The notes under the pieces: model-generated
Seen by the model: only the letters and a program-made list of their open reading frames with translations
Database searches by the model: none
Told to the model about the DNA's origin: nothing
Assembly (NCBI GenBank): GCA_905235555.1
Contig: CAJOMD010000003.1
Coordinates: forward strand, 1-55,623
From: an uncultured Eubacterium sp.
GTDB taxonomy: Bacteria; Bacillota; Clostridia; Lachnospirales; Lachnospiraceae
DNA: 55,623 nucleotides
Direction of reading: 5' to 3'
Position numbers and translations under genes: made by a program
Part shown: positions 8,602 through 16,368 of the stretch, piece after piece
Position numbering within the stretch: position 1 is the first letter of the stretch
Layout of the letters: each line of letters begins with the position of its first letter

Positions 8602-9916
8602 CTTGACCTCCTTTCGCCATATCAACAAAGAATTCTTCCACATCAATGGCTTCTGCTTCCATTTCTGCTTCAGTTACTTCACGGATTAGTTTTCCATCTA
8701 AAATAAAACCATAACATGAACAAAGTTTACCCATCTCTCCTAGGATATGACTAGAAATCATAATGGTAGTGCCATTAGCATTCATATCAAGTAGCATCTT
8801 TCTTATTTCAACTATCTTGATAGGATCAAGACCATTAGTAGGTTCATCTAAAATAAGCAACTTTGGGTTACCCAAAATAGCATTAGCAATGCCAAGCAAC
8901 TGTTTTTGACCTAAAGAAAAACCTTTAACCTTGTTGTTGATTTTGTCGCCCAAGCCCACTTTTTCCATAGCTTCTTTTATGGCAGAATCAATATCTTTTA
9001 AACCGATAAGTTCAGCTCTATACTTAAGGTTTTGGTATGCTGACATATAATCGTAGAAAGTCGGATTCTCGATAATAAATCCTATATCTTTACGCACTTT
9101 AGCTAACTCATTATTTTTCTGACCAAAAACTTCTATAGTGCCATTATCCACAGGACTCATGCCTAAAAGCAAACGCATAAGCGTAGATTTACCAGCACCA
9201 TTTCTACCAATTAAACCGTATATACTACCTTCTTTTACATGGCAAGATACATTATCATTTGCCGCGTATTTACCATAAATCTTTGTAAGATTTTCTGTTC
9301 TAATAACATCTGGTCTGTTATCATCAGTAAAAGTTTTTTCTTCAAACGAGAATCTTTCAATTTTCTTTAGAGTTTCATCAAGAATCTCTTGCTCTCTTCC
9401 GGCATTCTCTACTTTGTCCAAACCTTCTGCCTTAAATGCAAAAATCTTTTTAACACCAAAGAACTCTCTAAAAACTGTTTTAATATAGTCTACACTGTAA
9501 ATTAACTCTTGCTTATCACCACCTGCTGTAGTTACATACACAACCTTCTTTACTTTAGATAGGCTCTTATAATCACCTTTTTCATTATATTCAAAAGTAA
9601 GATCATGCACGCATATATTTTCAATATATGCTTTTAAAACAGATGGAAAACTATAATCCCAGAAAGGAGCTGCTATCACTACAGCCTCTGCCTCTTTAAA
9701 CTGTTTTGCCAAATCAAATACAGAGTCAGAAAAATCTTTAGTTTCCTGCTTGGCAATCCTTACTTTAAGTGTTTCTTTGTCTAGGGGTTTTACTTTACCA
9801 CTAGTCAAATCAACTTCTTCCACTTCGCCGTTCCATTTTTTAACAACAGCATCTGCTAGAAGTTTAGTGCGTGATCCATCTCTTATACACGCATTAACAT
9901 ACAACAGTTTACTCAT
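8594..9916 (-). CDS. Flavodoxin-fold (azoreductase-like) domain fused to ABC transporter ATPase
   Basis: One uninterrupted 440-residue frame combines two domains rarely found together. Residues 1-190 resemble the Flavodoxin_2/azoreductase (NAD(P)H:FMN oxidoreductase) fold: 'ACIRDGSRTKLLADAV' matches the phosphate-binding loop, and 'APFWDYSFPSVLKAYIE' the flavin-side 'P-w--s-PavLKayiD' signature. Residues about 207-430 are a complete ABC ATPase: Walker A 'GRNGAGKST' near 236, Q-loop region, signature 'FSLGQKQ' near 328, Walker B 'LLILDEPTNGLDP' near 351, and the switch His in 'MISSHIL'. There is no internal Met with a ribosome site at the junction, so this is one polypeptide rather than two genes. 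It overlaps the permease gene by 8 nt. Inference: a transporter ATPase carrying a flavin or redox sensor/enzyme. Whether the N-domain binds FMN is not known. Confidence 0.88.
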   Translation of the reverse strand: MSKLLYVNACIRDGSRTKLLADAVVKKWNGEVEEVDLTSGKVKPLDKETLKVRIAKQETKDFSDSVFDLAKQFKEAEAVVIAAPFWDYSFPSVLKAYIENICVHDLTFEYNEKGDYKSLSKVKKVVYVTTAGGDKQELIYSVDYIKTVFREFFGVKKIFAFKAEGLDKVENAGREQEILDETLKKIERFSFEEKTFTDDNRPDVIRTENLTKIYGKYAANDNVSCHVKEGSIYGLIGRNGAGKSTLMRLLLGMSPVDNGTIEVFGQKNNELAKVRKDIGFIIENPTFYDYMSAYQNLKYRAELIGLKDIDSAIKEAMEKVGLGDKINNKVKGFSLGQKQLLGIANAILGNPKLLILDEPTNGLDPIKIVEIRKMLLDMNANGTTIMISSHILGEMGKLCSCYGFILDGKLIREVTEAEMEAEAIDVEEFFVDMAKGGQDA

Positions 9917-9961
9917 TTACTATACCTCCCAATTGGGTTTTTCACTCATTCAATCTTTAAT

Positions 9962-9970
9962 ATTATACCA
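9962..9970 (-). promoter_or_regulatory. Extended -10 promoter for the ABC fusion operon
   Basis: On the minus strand TGG-TATAAT (a TGn extended -10) lies 46 nt upstream of the fusion start codon, just beyond the pnp terminator. The -35 region (TTCTGT) is poor, as expected for extended -10 promoters. Confidence 0.5.
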
Positions 9971-9990
9971 TATTTTAAAGGAGAACAGAA

Positions 9991-10037
9991 AAACACTAGG
10001 GAAACGAACGACTTTTCTAGTGAGTTCCCTAGTGTTT
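9991..10037 (-). terminator. Intrinsic terminator after pnp
   Basis: Stem AAACACTAGGGA / TCCCTAGTGTTT with a 23-nt loop, followed on the minus strand by TTCTGTTCT; begins 22 nt past the pnp stop. Confidence 0.75.
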
Positions 10038-10059
10038 TTTTGTATAAATAAATATGTCT

Positions 10060-12141
10060 TTATTCAGCGTCTTTGATTGAGAAACTGATTCTGCCCATAC
10101 GGTCTTTACCTAGGCATTTACATTTAACTCTATCACCAAGAGTTAAGTAATCTTCTACATGATTTACTCTTTCCTTAGCGATCTTAGAAATGTGAACCAT
10201 TCCCTCTTTGCCTGGAGCGAATTCGATAAACGCACCAAACTCCTTAATGCTTACTACTGTACCTTCAAGGATTTGTCCCTCTTCAAAGTCTGTAGTAATA
10301 ATCTCGATATATTCTTTTGCCTTATCGATAGCCTCTTTATCTATGCCACAGATTGAAACCATACCTTCGTCTGTGATATCAATCTTAACGCCTGTCTCTT
10401 CGATAATAGCGTTGATAGTCTTACCACTCTTACCAACTACATCACCAATCTTCTCTGGGTCAATCTGCATTGACTCAATCTTTGGTGCATACTCGTTTAG
10501 TTCTTTACGTGGCTCTGCGATAGCTGGCTTCATACATGTATCCATAATGAATAGTCTAGCTTCTCTTGTACGCTGGATAGCGCCTTCTACTATCTCACGA
10601 GTTAGGCCGTGAATCTTAATATCCATCTGGATAGCTGTGATACCCTCTGTAGTACCTGTAACCTTGAAGTCCATATCTCCGAAGAAGTCCTCAAGACCCT
10701 GGATATCAGTTAGAAGCACATAATCATCATCAGTCTCGCCTGTAACCAAACCACATGAGATACCTGCCACCATAGCTTTGATTGGAACACCTGTTGCCAT
10801 TAGTGACATACATGAAGAACATGTTGATGCCATGGATGTGGAGCCGTTAGACTCAAATGTCTCTGATACAGTTCTGATAGCATATGGGAATTCCTCTTCA
10901 CTAGGAAGTACTGGCATAAGAGCTTTCTCTGCCAAGGCACCGTGACCAATTTCTCTTCGTCCTGGACCTCTTGATGGTCTAGTCTCACCCACTGAGTATG
11001 ATGGGAAATTGTAGTGGTGCATATATCTCTTAGTTGTTACATTGTCATCTAATCCATCGATTCTCTGCGCCTCTGACAAAGGAGCCAAAGTGGCGATGTT
11101 ACAAATTTGAGTTTGTCCGCGAGTAAACATAGCTGAACCATGAACTCTTGGAATTAAATCAACTTCAGCAGCAAGCGGTCTAATCTGATCTAATTCTCTT
11201 CCGTCTGGACGCTTATGGTCTTTCAAGATCATCTTACGTACAGTTTTCTTCTGATACTGATAGATAGCCTCACCTAATACTGCCAAGTAATCTTCGTTTT
11301 CTGCAAAAGCTTCTTCTAACTTTTCAGTAATTTCTGAGATGTTAGCTTCTCTTGTTTGCTTGTCATCAGTAAATACTGCTACTTCCATTTCTTCTGGAGT
11401 AACAATTTTTTTGATAGCGTCGAATAATTCTTCAGGGATAGCCTGACTCTCATATTCGTGTTTTTCTTTACCAACCTCAGCGCAAATCTTTTCGATGAAT
11501 GCGTTGATTTCTTGGTTGATGTCATGAGCCATATAAATAGCTTCAATCATCTTATCTTCTGGGATGATATTAGCACCGGCTTCAATCATAATCACTTTTT
11601 CTTTTGTAGACGCAACTGTAAGCTGTAGGTCACCTTCGTCCCACTGTTTCTGTGATGGGTTTACAACAAACTCACCATCCACTAAGCCGATCTGTGTCAT
11701 AGCACATGGGCCGGCAAATGGAATGTCAGAAACGCAAGTTGAAATGGCTGAACCAAGCATTGCTACAATCTCTGGTCTACATTCTGGATCTACAGATAAA
11801 ACAAGGTTATTTAGTGTAACATCGTTTCTGTAATCTTTAGGGAATAGAGGACGCATAGGTCTATCGATAACTCTAGCAGTAAGAACTGAGTTTTCTGAAG
11901 CCTTACCCTCTCTCTTATTAAATCCACCAGGAATCTTTCCTACTGAATACATCTTCTCCTCAAACTCTACTGAAAGAGGGAAGAAATCGATTCCTTCTCT
12001 AGGCTTCTCTGAAGCCGTAGCTGTAGATAAAACTGTTGTGTCTCCATAGTGCATCATTGCTGCACCGTTTGCTTGTTTAGCGACTCTGTCGATATCGACT
12101 GTTAAAGTTTTGCCGCCAATTTCCATACTATAACTTTTCAT
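10060..12141 (-). CDS. pnp: Polyribonucleotide nucleotidyltransferase (PNPase)
   Basis: Phosphate-dependent 3'-to-5' exoribonuclease of mRNA decay; works as a ring-shaped trimer. The 693 residues contain two RNase PH-like domains (the second with 'RPDGRELDQIRPL', 'HGSAMFTRGQTQ' and the 'FGDMDFKVTGT' block that carries catalytic Asp residues), the helical linker, a KH domain with the GxxG loop 'VGKSGKTINAI' near residue 575, and a C-terminal S1 domain beginning 'EGQILEGTV' and ending 'RISFSIKDAE'. The S1 tail is shorter than in E. coli, as usual in Clostridia. It is monocistronic: promoter and leader upstream, strong terminator downstream. The usual neighbour rpsO lies 3 kb upstream here, separated by three other genes. 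Confidence 0.97.
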   Translation of the reverse strand: MKSYSMEIGGKTLTVDIDRVAKQANGAAMMHYGDTTVLSTATASEKPREGIDFFPLSVEFEEKMYSVGKIPGGFNKREGKASENSVLTARVIDRPMRPLFPKDYRNDVTLNNLVLSVDPECRPEIVAMLGSAISTCVSDIPFAGPCAMTQIGLVDGEFVVNPSQKQWDEGDLQLTVASTKEKVIMIEAGANIIPEDKMIEAIYMAHDINQEINAFIEKICAEVGKEKHEYESQAIPEELFDAIKKIVTPEEMEVAVFTDDKQTREANISEITEKLEEAFAENEDYLAVLGEAIYQYQKKTVRKMILKDHKRPDGRELDQIRPLAAEVDLIPRVHGSAMFTRGQTQICNIATLAPLSEAQRIDGLDDNVTTKRYMHHYNFPSYSVGETRPSRGPGRREIGHGALAEKALMPVLPSEEEFPYAIRTVSETFESNGSTSMASTCSSCMSLMATGVPIKAMVAGISCGLVTGETDDDYVLLTDIQGLEDFFGDMDFKVTGTTEGITAIQMDIKIHGLTREIVEGAIQRTREARLFIMDTCMKPAIAEPRKELNEYAPKIESMQIDPEKIGDVVGKSGKTINAIIEETGVKIDITDEGMVSICGIDKEAIDKAKEYIEIITTDFEEGQILEGTVVSIKEFGAFIEFAPGKEGMVHISKIAKERVNHVEDYLTLGDRVKCKCLGKDRMGRISFSIKDAE

Positions 12142-12151
12142 TTCTTCTTCC

Positions 12152-12168
12152 GGCCAACTCTTTTGGCC
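12152..12168 (-). promoter_or_regulatory. Hairpin in the pnp leader, next to the ribosome binding site
   Basis: Perfect 6-bp stem GGCCAA/TTGGCC with a 5-nt loop, ending 10 nt before the pnp start codon and abutting the GGAAG that probably serves as Shine-Dalgarno sequence. A structure here could affect translation; E. coli pnp is autoregulated through its leader, but this hairpin is not homologous in any way I can show. Confidence 0.45.
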
Positions 12169-12209
12169 TCTCCTTTTCTTTTTTCTTGAACTTTTATGTA
12201 ACCTTACAT

Positions 12210-12238
12210 ATACTAGCCTAAAATAAAGGAAAAATCAA
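12210..12238 (-). promoter_or_regulatory. pnp: Probable pnp promoter
   Basis: Minus-strand TTGATT (12233-12238), 17-nt spacer, TAGTAT (12210-12215), about 70 nt upstream of the pnp start. Confidence 0.5.
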
Positions 12239-12252
12239 GGTTTAATAAATAC

Positions 12253-12286
12253 AAAAAGCTCCCAAGTGAATAATCACTTAGGAGCT
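12253..12286 (-). terminator. Intrinsic terminator after the cytidylate-kinase-like gene
   Basis: Stem AGCTCCTAAGTGA / TCACTTGGGAGCT followed by TTTTTG on the minus strand, 6 nt past the stop codon of the gene at 12293. Confidence 0.88.
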
Positions 12287-12292
12287 ATATTA

Positions 12293-12895
12293 TTAATCCA
12301 TCTCTTCAATTCTTCTATTAATATAATCGATTAACGCATCTACTGTGCCGTCAATTCCTAGTCTACTGCTGTTTATACAAAGATCATATGTTTCGGGATG
12401 ACGCCACTTAGAAACCGTATGGCTGTTGTGATACGCCTTTCTTATGGAATCTCGTCTTATCATCTCACGAACAGCTTCTTTTTCATCCATTCCATCTGTT
12501 CTCTTCAGTCTTTCTATTTTCACATCTTTATCAGCCAAGACAAAGATGGAGATAATGTTAGCATGATCTTTTAAAACATGCTCTGCGCATCTTCCAACTA
12601 CCACAAACGACTCACCTTCTTGTGATTTTTCTTTGATGTAGTCAAACTGCATCTTAGCAATATGTTCTTGAAGTGAGTTTGTATGACCACGAACTCTTCT
12701 TGATCCAAACCATCCTCTTGGCTTTTCATCTAGCGCTCTCATTTCGCCGGTTTCCATATTTTTTTGCTCTGCTATTTCATCTAAAATATTTTTATCATAA
12801 ATCTTTACACCAAGTTTGGCTGCAATTTTTCTAGCAATCTCATGACCGCCACTTCCAAACTCTCTTCCTATTGTTACAATTACTTGTTTAGTCAT
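12293..12895 (-). CDS. Cytidylate kinase-like family protein
   Basis: A 200-residue P-loop protein of the Cytidylate_kin2 group. The N-terminus 'VIVTIGREFGSGGHEIARK' is the family hallmark: the phosphate-binding loop is GREFGSGG in place of the GpxGsGKs of true Cmk. The central part contains 'VVVGRCAEHVLKDHANIISIFV' in a continuous strand-loop-helix region and the C-terminal 'YDLCINSSRLGIDGTVDAL', also conserved in the group. True CMP kinases are about 220 residues and carry a different P-loop, so a nucleotide kinase function is only assumed. The start has GGAGGAAG at a good distance. It follows the transporter gene by 14 nt and shares its transcript, ending at the hairpin at 12253-12286. Confidence 0.85.
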   Translation of the reverse strand: MTKQVIVTIGREFGSGGHEIARKIAAKLGVKIYDKNILDEIAEQKNMETGEMRALDEKPRGWFGSRRVRGHTNSLQEHIAKMQFDYIKEKSQEGESFVVVGRCAEHVLKDHANIISIFVLADKDVKIERLKRTDGMDEKEAVREMIRRDSIRKAYHNSHTVSKWRHPETYDLCINSSRLGIDGTVDALIDYINRRIEEMD

Positions 12896-12909
12896 ATCTC
12901 TTCCTCCGT

Positions 12910-14322
12910 CTATTTAGCGATGCTACTTATTACATCTGTAATTTCTTTATTGTATCTAATAAAGATTACGCCCATTGAAACCAACATTACGATTACTGTG
13001 GCAGGAACTGCACTCTTACAGTATTTGCCCCAGCCTATCAAATAACCATTCTTAGCTGCCACTGAAGTACCAACAACATTTGCACTAGCACCGATTGGCG
13101 TAGCACTTCCACCTACGTCAGTACCCATTGAAAGCGTCCAAGACAAAACATGACGATAGTCTTTCTGGATAACTGTTGGTGTATGTCCGCCAGACAATCC
13201 AATAATAACTGGAACCATAGTAGCTGCAAATGGGATATTGTCTACAAACGCACTAGCAATAGCTGACAACCAAAGAACAATCGTAATAACAATATATGGA
13301 TTTCCTCCACTTATGTGTCCGATGCCATCGGCTATAGTCTTTAAAAATCCTGTTCTCTCTAATCCACCTACTACCACAAATAGTCCTACAAAGAACAATA
13401 ATGTTTTGTAATCTACTCTTTTAAGAATAGTAAACGCATTCTTCCCTGCCGCCAAAAGAGTAAGTATCGAAATAAACACTCCAATAAACGCTACTGTAAG
13501 TCCAGTAATAGAATGAGTAATTAAAAGAACTACGGCTAGAGCAAAAATTACTGAACTTATAACAAAGTCTTTTTTGTTAACAATTGCTTCCTTTGGCTCA
13601 GGAATAGTAGATGTATCTATAATCTGATGTTCTTCTTCTATCAATTTCTTTCTGAAAATCCAGAAGAAATAAAAAATGATTAGCACTAAGCTGACAAGGG
13701 CAATCAGGCCTGTATTTGAAATAAAATCAAAGAAAGTGTAATGCATAGATGTTCCAATAATTATATTTGGTGGATCTCCACACATAGTAGCACTTCCTCC
13801 TAGATTCGCACAGAAAATTTCTGAAAGAATCATAGGTATTGGGTCTATCTTTAAGAGTCTTGCTAACTCTACCGTGACCGCAGCTAAGAACAAGATAACT
13901 GTGATACTGTCGATAAACATAGCAAGAACAGATGACATTATCATAAACGCCACAAACAAAGGAATTGGTTTATAGTGAACCAATTTCGCAAGTTTCAAGC
14001 AAAGCCATCTAAAGAATCCTGAACGGGCCATACCCTCTACCATTATCATCATTCCCGCAATAAAGATGATGGTTGCCCAGTTAATGCCTGCACTCTCCTC
14101 AGCTGCATTATTAGACACATACCAAAAATGCTGTTGGATAATAGTTTTCAAATTTACAGTGTCAAAAATAGCCTTAAAACTATGCATTGCAAAGCCAAAT
14201 ACTAACACTAATGTGAGTATTCCACAACCCAATGTGACATATTGTCTCTCAACTTTATCTATAACTATCATTAGAAACATAACAACAAAAATAATGATAG
14301 CTAATATTTGTGCTAAGCCCAC
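12910..14322 (-). CDS. ArsB/NhaD-type ion transporter family permease
   Basis: Integral membrane protein of 470 residues with about twelve hydrophobic segments, in the CitMHS/ArsB/NhaD ('ion transporter') superfamily. Supporting blocks: 'NLGGSATMCGDPPNIIIGTSM' (split here by the helix break after GGSATM) in the first half and 'TDVGGSATPIGASANVV' in the second, the paired re-entrant substrate-site motifs of this superfamily, plus 'DNIPFAATMVP'. Such proteins move anions or exchange Na+ for H+, and arsenite in some; the substrate cannot be assigned. The start codon is GTG, with GAGGGTGAG just before it. It is co-oriented with the kinase-like gene 14 nt downstream; no ars genes are nearby. Confidence 0.85.
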   Translation of the reverse strand: MGLAQILAIIIFVVMFLMIVIDKVERQYVTLGCGILTLVLVFGFAMHSFKAIFDTVNLKTIIQQHFWYVSNNAAEESAGINWATIIFIAGMMIMVEGMARSGFFRWLCLKLAKLVHYKPIPLFVAFMIMSSVLAMFIDSITVILFLAAVTVELARLLKIDPIPMILSEIFCANLGGSATMCGDPPNIIIGTSMHYTFFDFISNTGLIALVSLVLIIFYFFWIFRKKLIEEEHQIIDTSTIPEPKEAIVNKKDFVISSVIFALAVVLLITHSITGLTVAFIGVFISILTLLAAGKNAFTILKRVDYKTLLFFVGLFVVVGGLERTGFLKTIADGIGHISGGNPYIVITIVLWLSAIASAFVDNIPFAATMVPVIIGLSGGHTPTVIQKDYRHVLSWTLSMGTDVGGSATPIGASANVVGTSVAAKNGYLIGWGKYCKSAVPATVIVMLVSMGVIFIRYNKEITDVISSIAK

Positions 14323-14344
14323 TTGCTCACCCTCTTTTTTTTAA

Positions 14345-14377
14345 AAATTAGGGGATGATAAAATCAACCCCTAATTT
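14345..14377 (-). terminator. Intrinsic terminator after the 180-aa membrane protein gene
   Basis: Stem AAATTAGGGG / CCCCTAATTT with a 13-nt loop, then TTTT on the minus strand; 46 nt past the stop at 14423. Confidence 0.75.
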
Positions 14378-14422
14378 AGTATAATACATATTTAAAATTT
14401 TGTTAATAAGATTTCGCTCTTC

Positions 14423-14965
14423 TTAAAATGTAGGTGTATTATCTGGTGCTTCAGATTCTTCTGGAGCACTAGCTGTTGGTTCCTCTGCAAAAGTAGGTTT
14501 CTCTGTTTCAGTCTTTGGCTCATCACCTTTGCAGCAATCCATCTTTTTGTTAATCTCAATAATGTTCTTAACCCCTACAATTGTAAGCATTATTAGTTCG
14601 TAGATAATTCTCACAAGAATTGGGCCAAGAATCATAATCAAAATTCCTGTTCCAAGATTATCCACACTTAAACTACTGTGTGCTTCTCTTGATTGATTAA
14701 ACATAGTACCTGTAGTAGTGTAATATGTTTTCACTGTAAAGATAGTTAAGAAACCACCAATAATGCACATTGCTGTTGAAAGAATATACATTCCCTTCAA
14801 CACATAATCAATGATTAGTGTCTTAAAGTTTATAAACTCGTGACACTTTGCAAATGCCTTACCAAACTTGTCCTTATTCTTTTGTGGTAAGAAAAAAATA
14901 ATACCTACGATAGTTACAATTATTGATAAAATAATTGTTAAAGCTGACGCTAAACTTGCTGACAT
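14423..14965 (-). CDS. DUF4282-like membrane protein
   Basis: 180 residues. A first hydrophobic segment (about 5-27), a second (about 57-80), and a third (about 108-130) followed by a charged helix; the tail from about residue 145 is acidic and Pro/Glu/Ala-rich (ending 'PEESEAPDNTPTF') and probably disordered in the cytoplasm. The third segment, 'GILIMILGPILVRIIYELIM' followed by a short amphipathic helix, resembles the DUF4282 pattern (glycine-rich membrane helix, then 'R--yE----'). I recognise this by pattern only. Function unknown. It is monocistronic, between the rpsO terminator upstream and its own terminator. The start follows AGGAGG. Confidence 0.7.
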   Translation of the reverse strand: MSASLASALTIILSIIVTIVGIIFFLPQKNKDKFGKAFAKCHEFINFKTLIIDYVLKGMYILSTAMCIIGGFLTIFTVKTYYTTTGTMFNQSREAHSSLSVDNLGTGILIMILGPILVRIIYELIMLTIVGVKNIIEINKKMDCCKGDEPKTETEKPTFAEEPTASAPEESEAPDNTPTF

Positions 14966-15040
14966 AATAACTTCCTCCTTAATTATTAAATCGATTTCAT
15001 TTACCTATATGGTATTATAAATGATTTTGAAAAATAAAAA

Positions 15041-15062
15041 AAGGGCAGATATTTCTGCCCTT
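15041..15062 (-). terminator. Intrinsic terminator after rpsO
   Basis: Stem AAGGGCAGA / TCTGCCCTT with a 4-nt loop, then TTTTTTTAT on the minus strand, 7 nt past the rpsO stop. Confidence 0.92.
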
Positions 15063-15068
15063 AACAAT

Positions 15069-15335
15069 TTACTTACGAATGTCTAACTTTTCAATTAACT
15101 CTCTGTACTCTTCAATATCATTAGCTTTGATATAGTCAAGTAGTCCACGTCTCTTACCAACCATCTTTAGAAGACCTCTTCTTGAGTGGTGGTCTTTAGC
15201 ATTGTCTTTAAGATGTTCTGTAAGTTCCTGGATTCTGTAAGTAAGGATAGCAACCTGTACAGCTGGTGAACCAGTATCTGTAGGTGACTTACCATACTCT
15301 TCAGTTAACTTAGCCTTTACTTCTTTTGAAATCAT
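15069..15335 (-). CDS. rpsO: 30S ribosomal protein S15
   Basis: Primary 16S rRNA-binding protein of the small subunit platform. 88 residues, the standard length, with '[16 protein letters not shown]', the '[14 protein letters not shown]' block (rRNA-contacting loop) and 'LDYIK' helix. AGGAGGT stands upstream of the ATG. It has its own promoter (15427-15455) and a structured leader, and ends in a strong terminator, so although it follows ribF it is expressed separately, as expected for an autoregulated ribosomal protein. Confidence 0.98.
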   Translation of the reverse strand: MISKEVKAKLTEEYGKSPTDTGSPAVQVAILTYRIQELTEHLKDNAKDHHSRRGLLKMVGKRRGLLDYIKANDIEEYRELIEKLDIRK

Positions 15336-15362
15336 AGTATTTACCTCCTATTTATATTATCC

Positions 15363-15408
15363 CCTTACACTAAAGTACCGGTCGGAGTGTCCAAGCACTT
15401 CGTGTAGG
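15363..15408 (-). promoter_or_regulatory. Structured rpsO leader, candidate S15 autoregulatory RNA
   Basis: In the minus-strand transcript CCTACAC (15402-15408) pairs with GTGTAAGG (15363-15370, one bulged A), closing a domain that contains an inner AGTG/CACT hairpin and a CCGACCGG segment; the whole lies between the promoter and the Shine-Dalgarno sequence. S15 is known to repress its own translation by binding junction-like leader structures in several bacteria; that this RNA does so is inferred. Confidence 0.5.
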
Positions 15409-15426
15409 TTTTAAACATGCCTAGAT

Positions 15427-15455
15427 ATATTAGCACACGCCCCAAATAATGTAAA
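15427..15455 (-). promoter_or_regulatory. rpsO: rpsO promoter
   Basis: Minus-strand TTTACA (15450-15455), 17-nt spacer, TAATAT (15427-15432). Predicted transcription start near 15420, giving an 85-nt leader. Confidence 0.65.
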
Positions 15456-15460
15456 GGACT

Positions 15461-16366
15461 TTATTGCTTCAATAACTGGGACATATCTTTCATAATTTGT
15501 TCCTTTAATTCGTCCACAGACTGGAACTTTTTCTCCGGTCTTATGAACTCATAAAATCTAACTTCTATAATCTCACCATACAAATCCTCTTTAAAATTTA
15601 AGATGTGAGATTCTACTCTAATCTCTTCTGTATCTTCTACAGTTGGGTTAACACCAATATTTGTAATAGCTGGATAACTCATATGTTTTGAAACTACTAC
15701 TGTTCTATAAACTCCTCTGGGTGGAAGCAGTTTATTAGCATCTGGAATAACATTGGCTGTCGGTAGTTCAATAGTTCTACCGAGACTTTTCCCCTTTTCT
15801 ACTTTTCCAGTAATAGTATATGGATGATCTAACATCTCATTTACTTCTTCTATCTTACCCTCTACTATCTTTTCTCTAATCTCAGTACTACTGATGTCTG
15901 TGTCATGGTACTGTTCTTTATCTATCACAGTGACCGCAAGATTATTTTTAACTTGGGTTTCTTTTAAAAACCAAATGTCTCCTTTGGCGCCAGCGCCAAA
16001 TTTAAAGTCTGGGCCACAAACTATCTCAGTTGCACCAATCTTTTCTTTCAAAACTTTTTGCACGAACTCATCAGGAGTGAGCGCCAAAAACTCTTTGGTA
16101 AGAGGCATACTCATATAAACATCTACTCCCATCGCGTCGCAAATGAGTCTCTTTTCTGTCTCAGTAAAAATTGTCTTTTTACTCTCGTCATTTAAAAAAG
16201 CATCCGGTGAATCAGCAAACGTAAGAACAACTTTCTTCCTACCGTTTGCATTCTCAGCCATGGTGTCTAAAAGCTTCTCGTGGCCTTTGTGGATGCCGTC
16301 AAACTTTCCGACAGTAACTATTGTATTATTTAATTTTATTCCATCACTAAATTCAATAACTCTCAT
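15461..16366 (-). CDS. ribF: Bifunctional riboflavin kinase / FAD synthetase
   Basis: Makes FMN from riboflavin and then FAD. The N-terminal adenylyltransferase half shows 'TVGKFDGIHKGHEKLL' (the HxGH-type nucleotide site) and 'VCGPDFKFGAGAKGD'; the 'DISSTEIREKI' block ends this domain near residue 170. The C-terminal riboflavin kinase half has 'GKSLGRTIELPTANV' and 'PPRGVYRTVV', plus the late 'VESHILNFKEDLYGE'. 301 residues is typical. It starts 2 nt after the truB stop without a strong ribosome binding site of its own, so translation is probably coupled to truB. Confidence 0.96.
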   Translation of the reverse strand: MRVIEFSDGIKLNNTIVTVGKFDGIHKGHEKLLDTMAENANGRKKVVLTFADSPDAFLNDESKKTIFTETEKRLICDAMGVDVYMSMPLTKEFLALTPDEFVQKVLKEKIGATEIVCGPDFKFGAGAKGDIWFLKETQVKNNLAVTVIDKEQYHDTDISSTEIREKIVEGKIEEVNEMLDHPYTITGKVEKGKSLGRTIELPTANVIPDANKLLPPRGVYRTVVVSKHMSYPAITNIGVNPTVEDTEEIRVESHILNFKEDLYGEIIEVRFYEFIRPEKKFQSVDELKEQIMKDMSQLLKQ

Positions 16367-16368
16367 AA

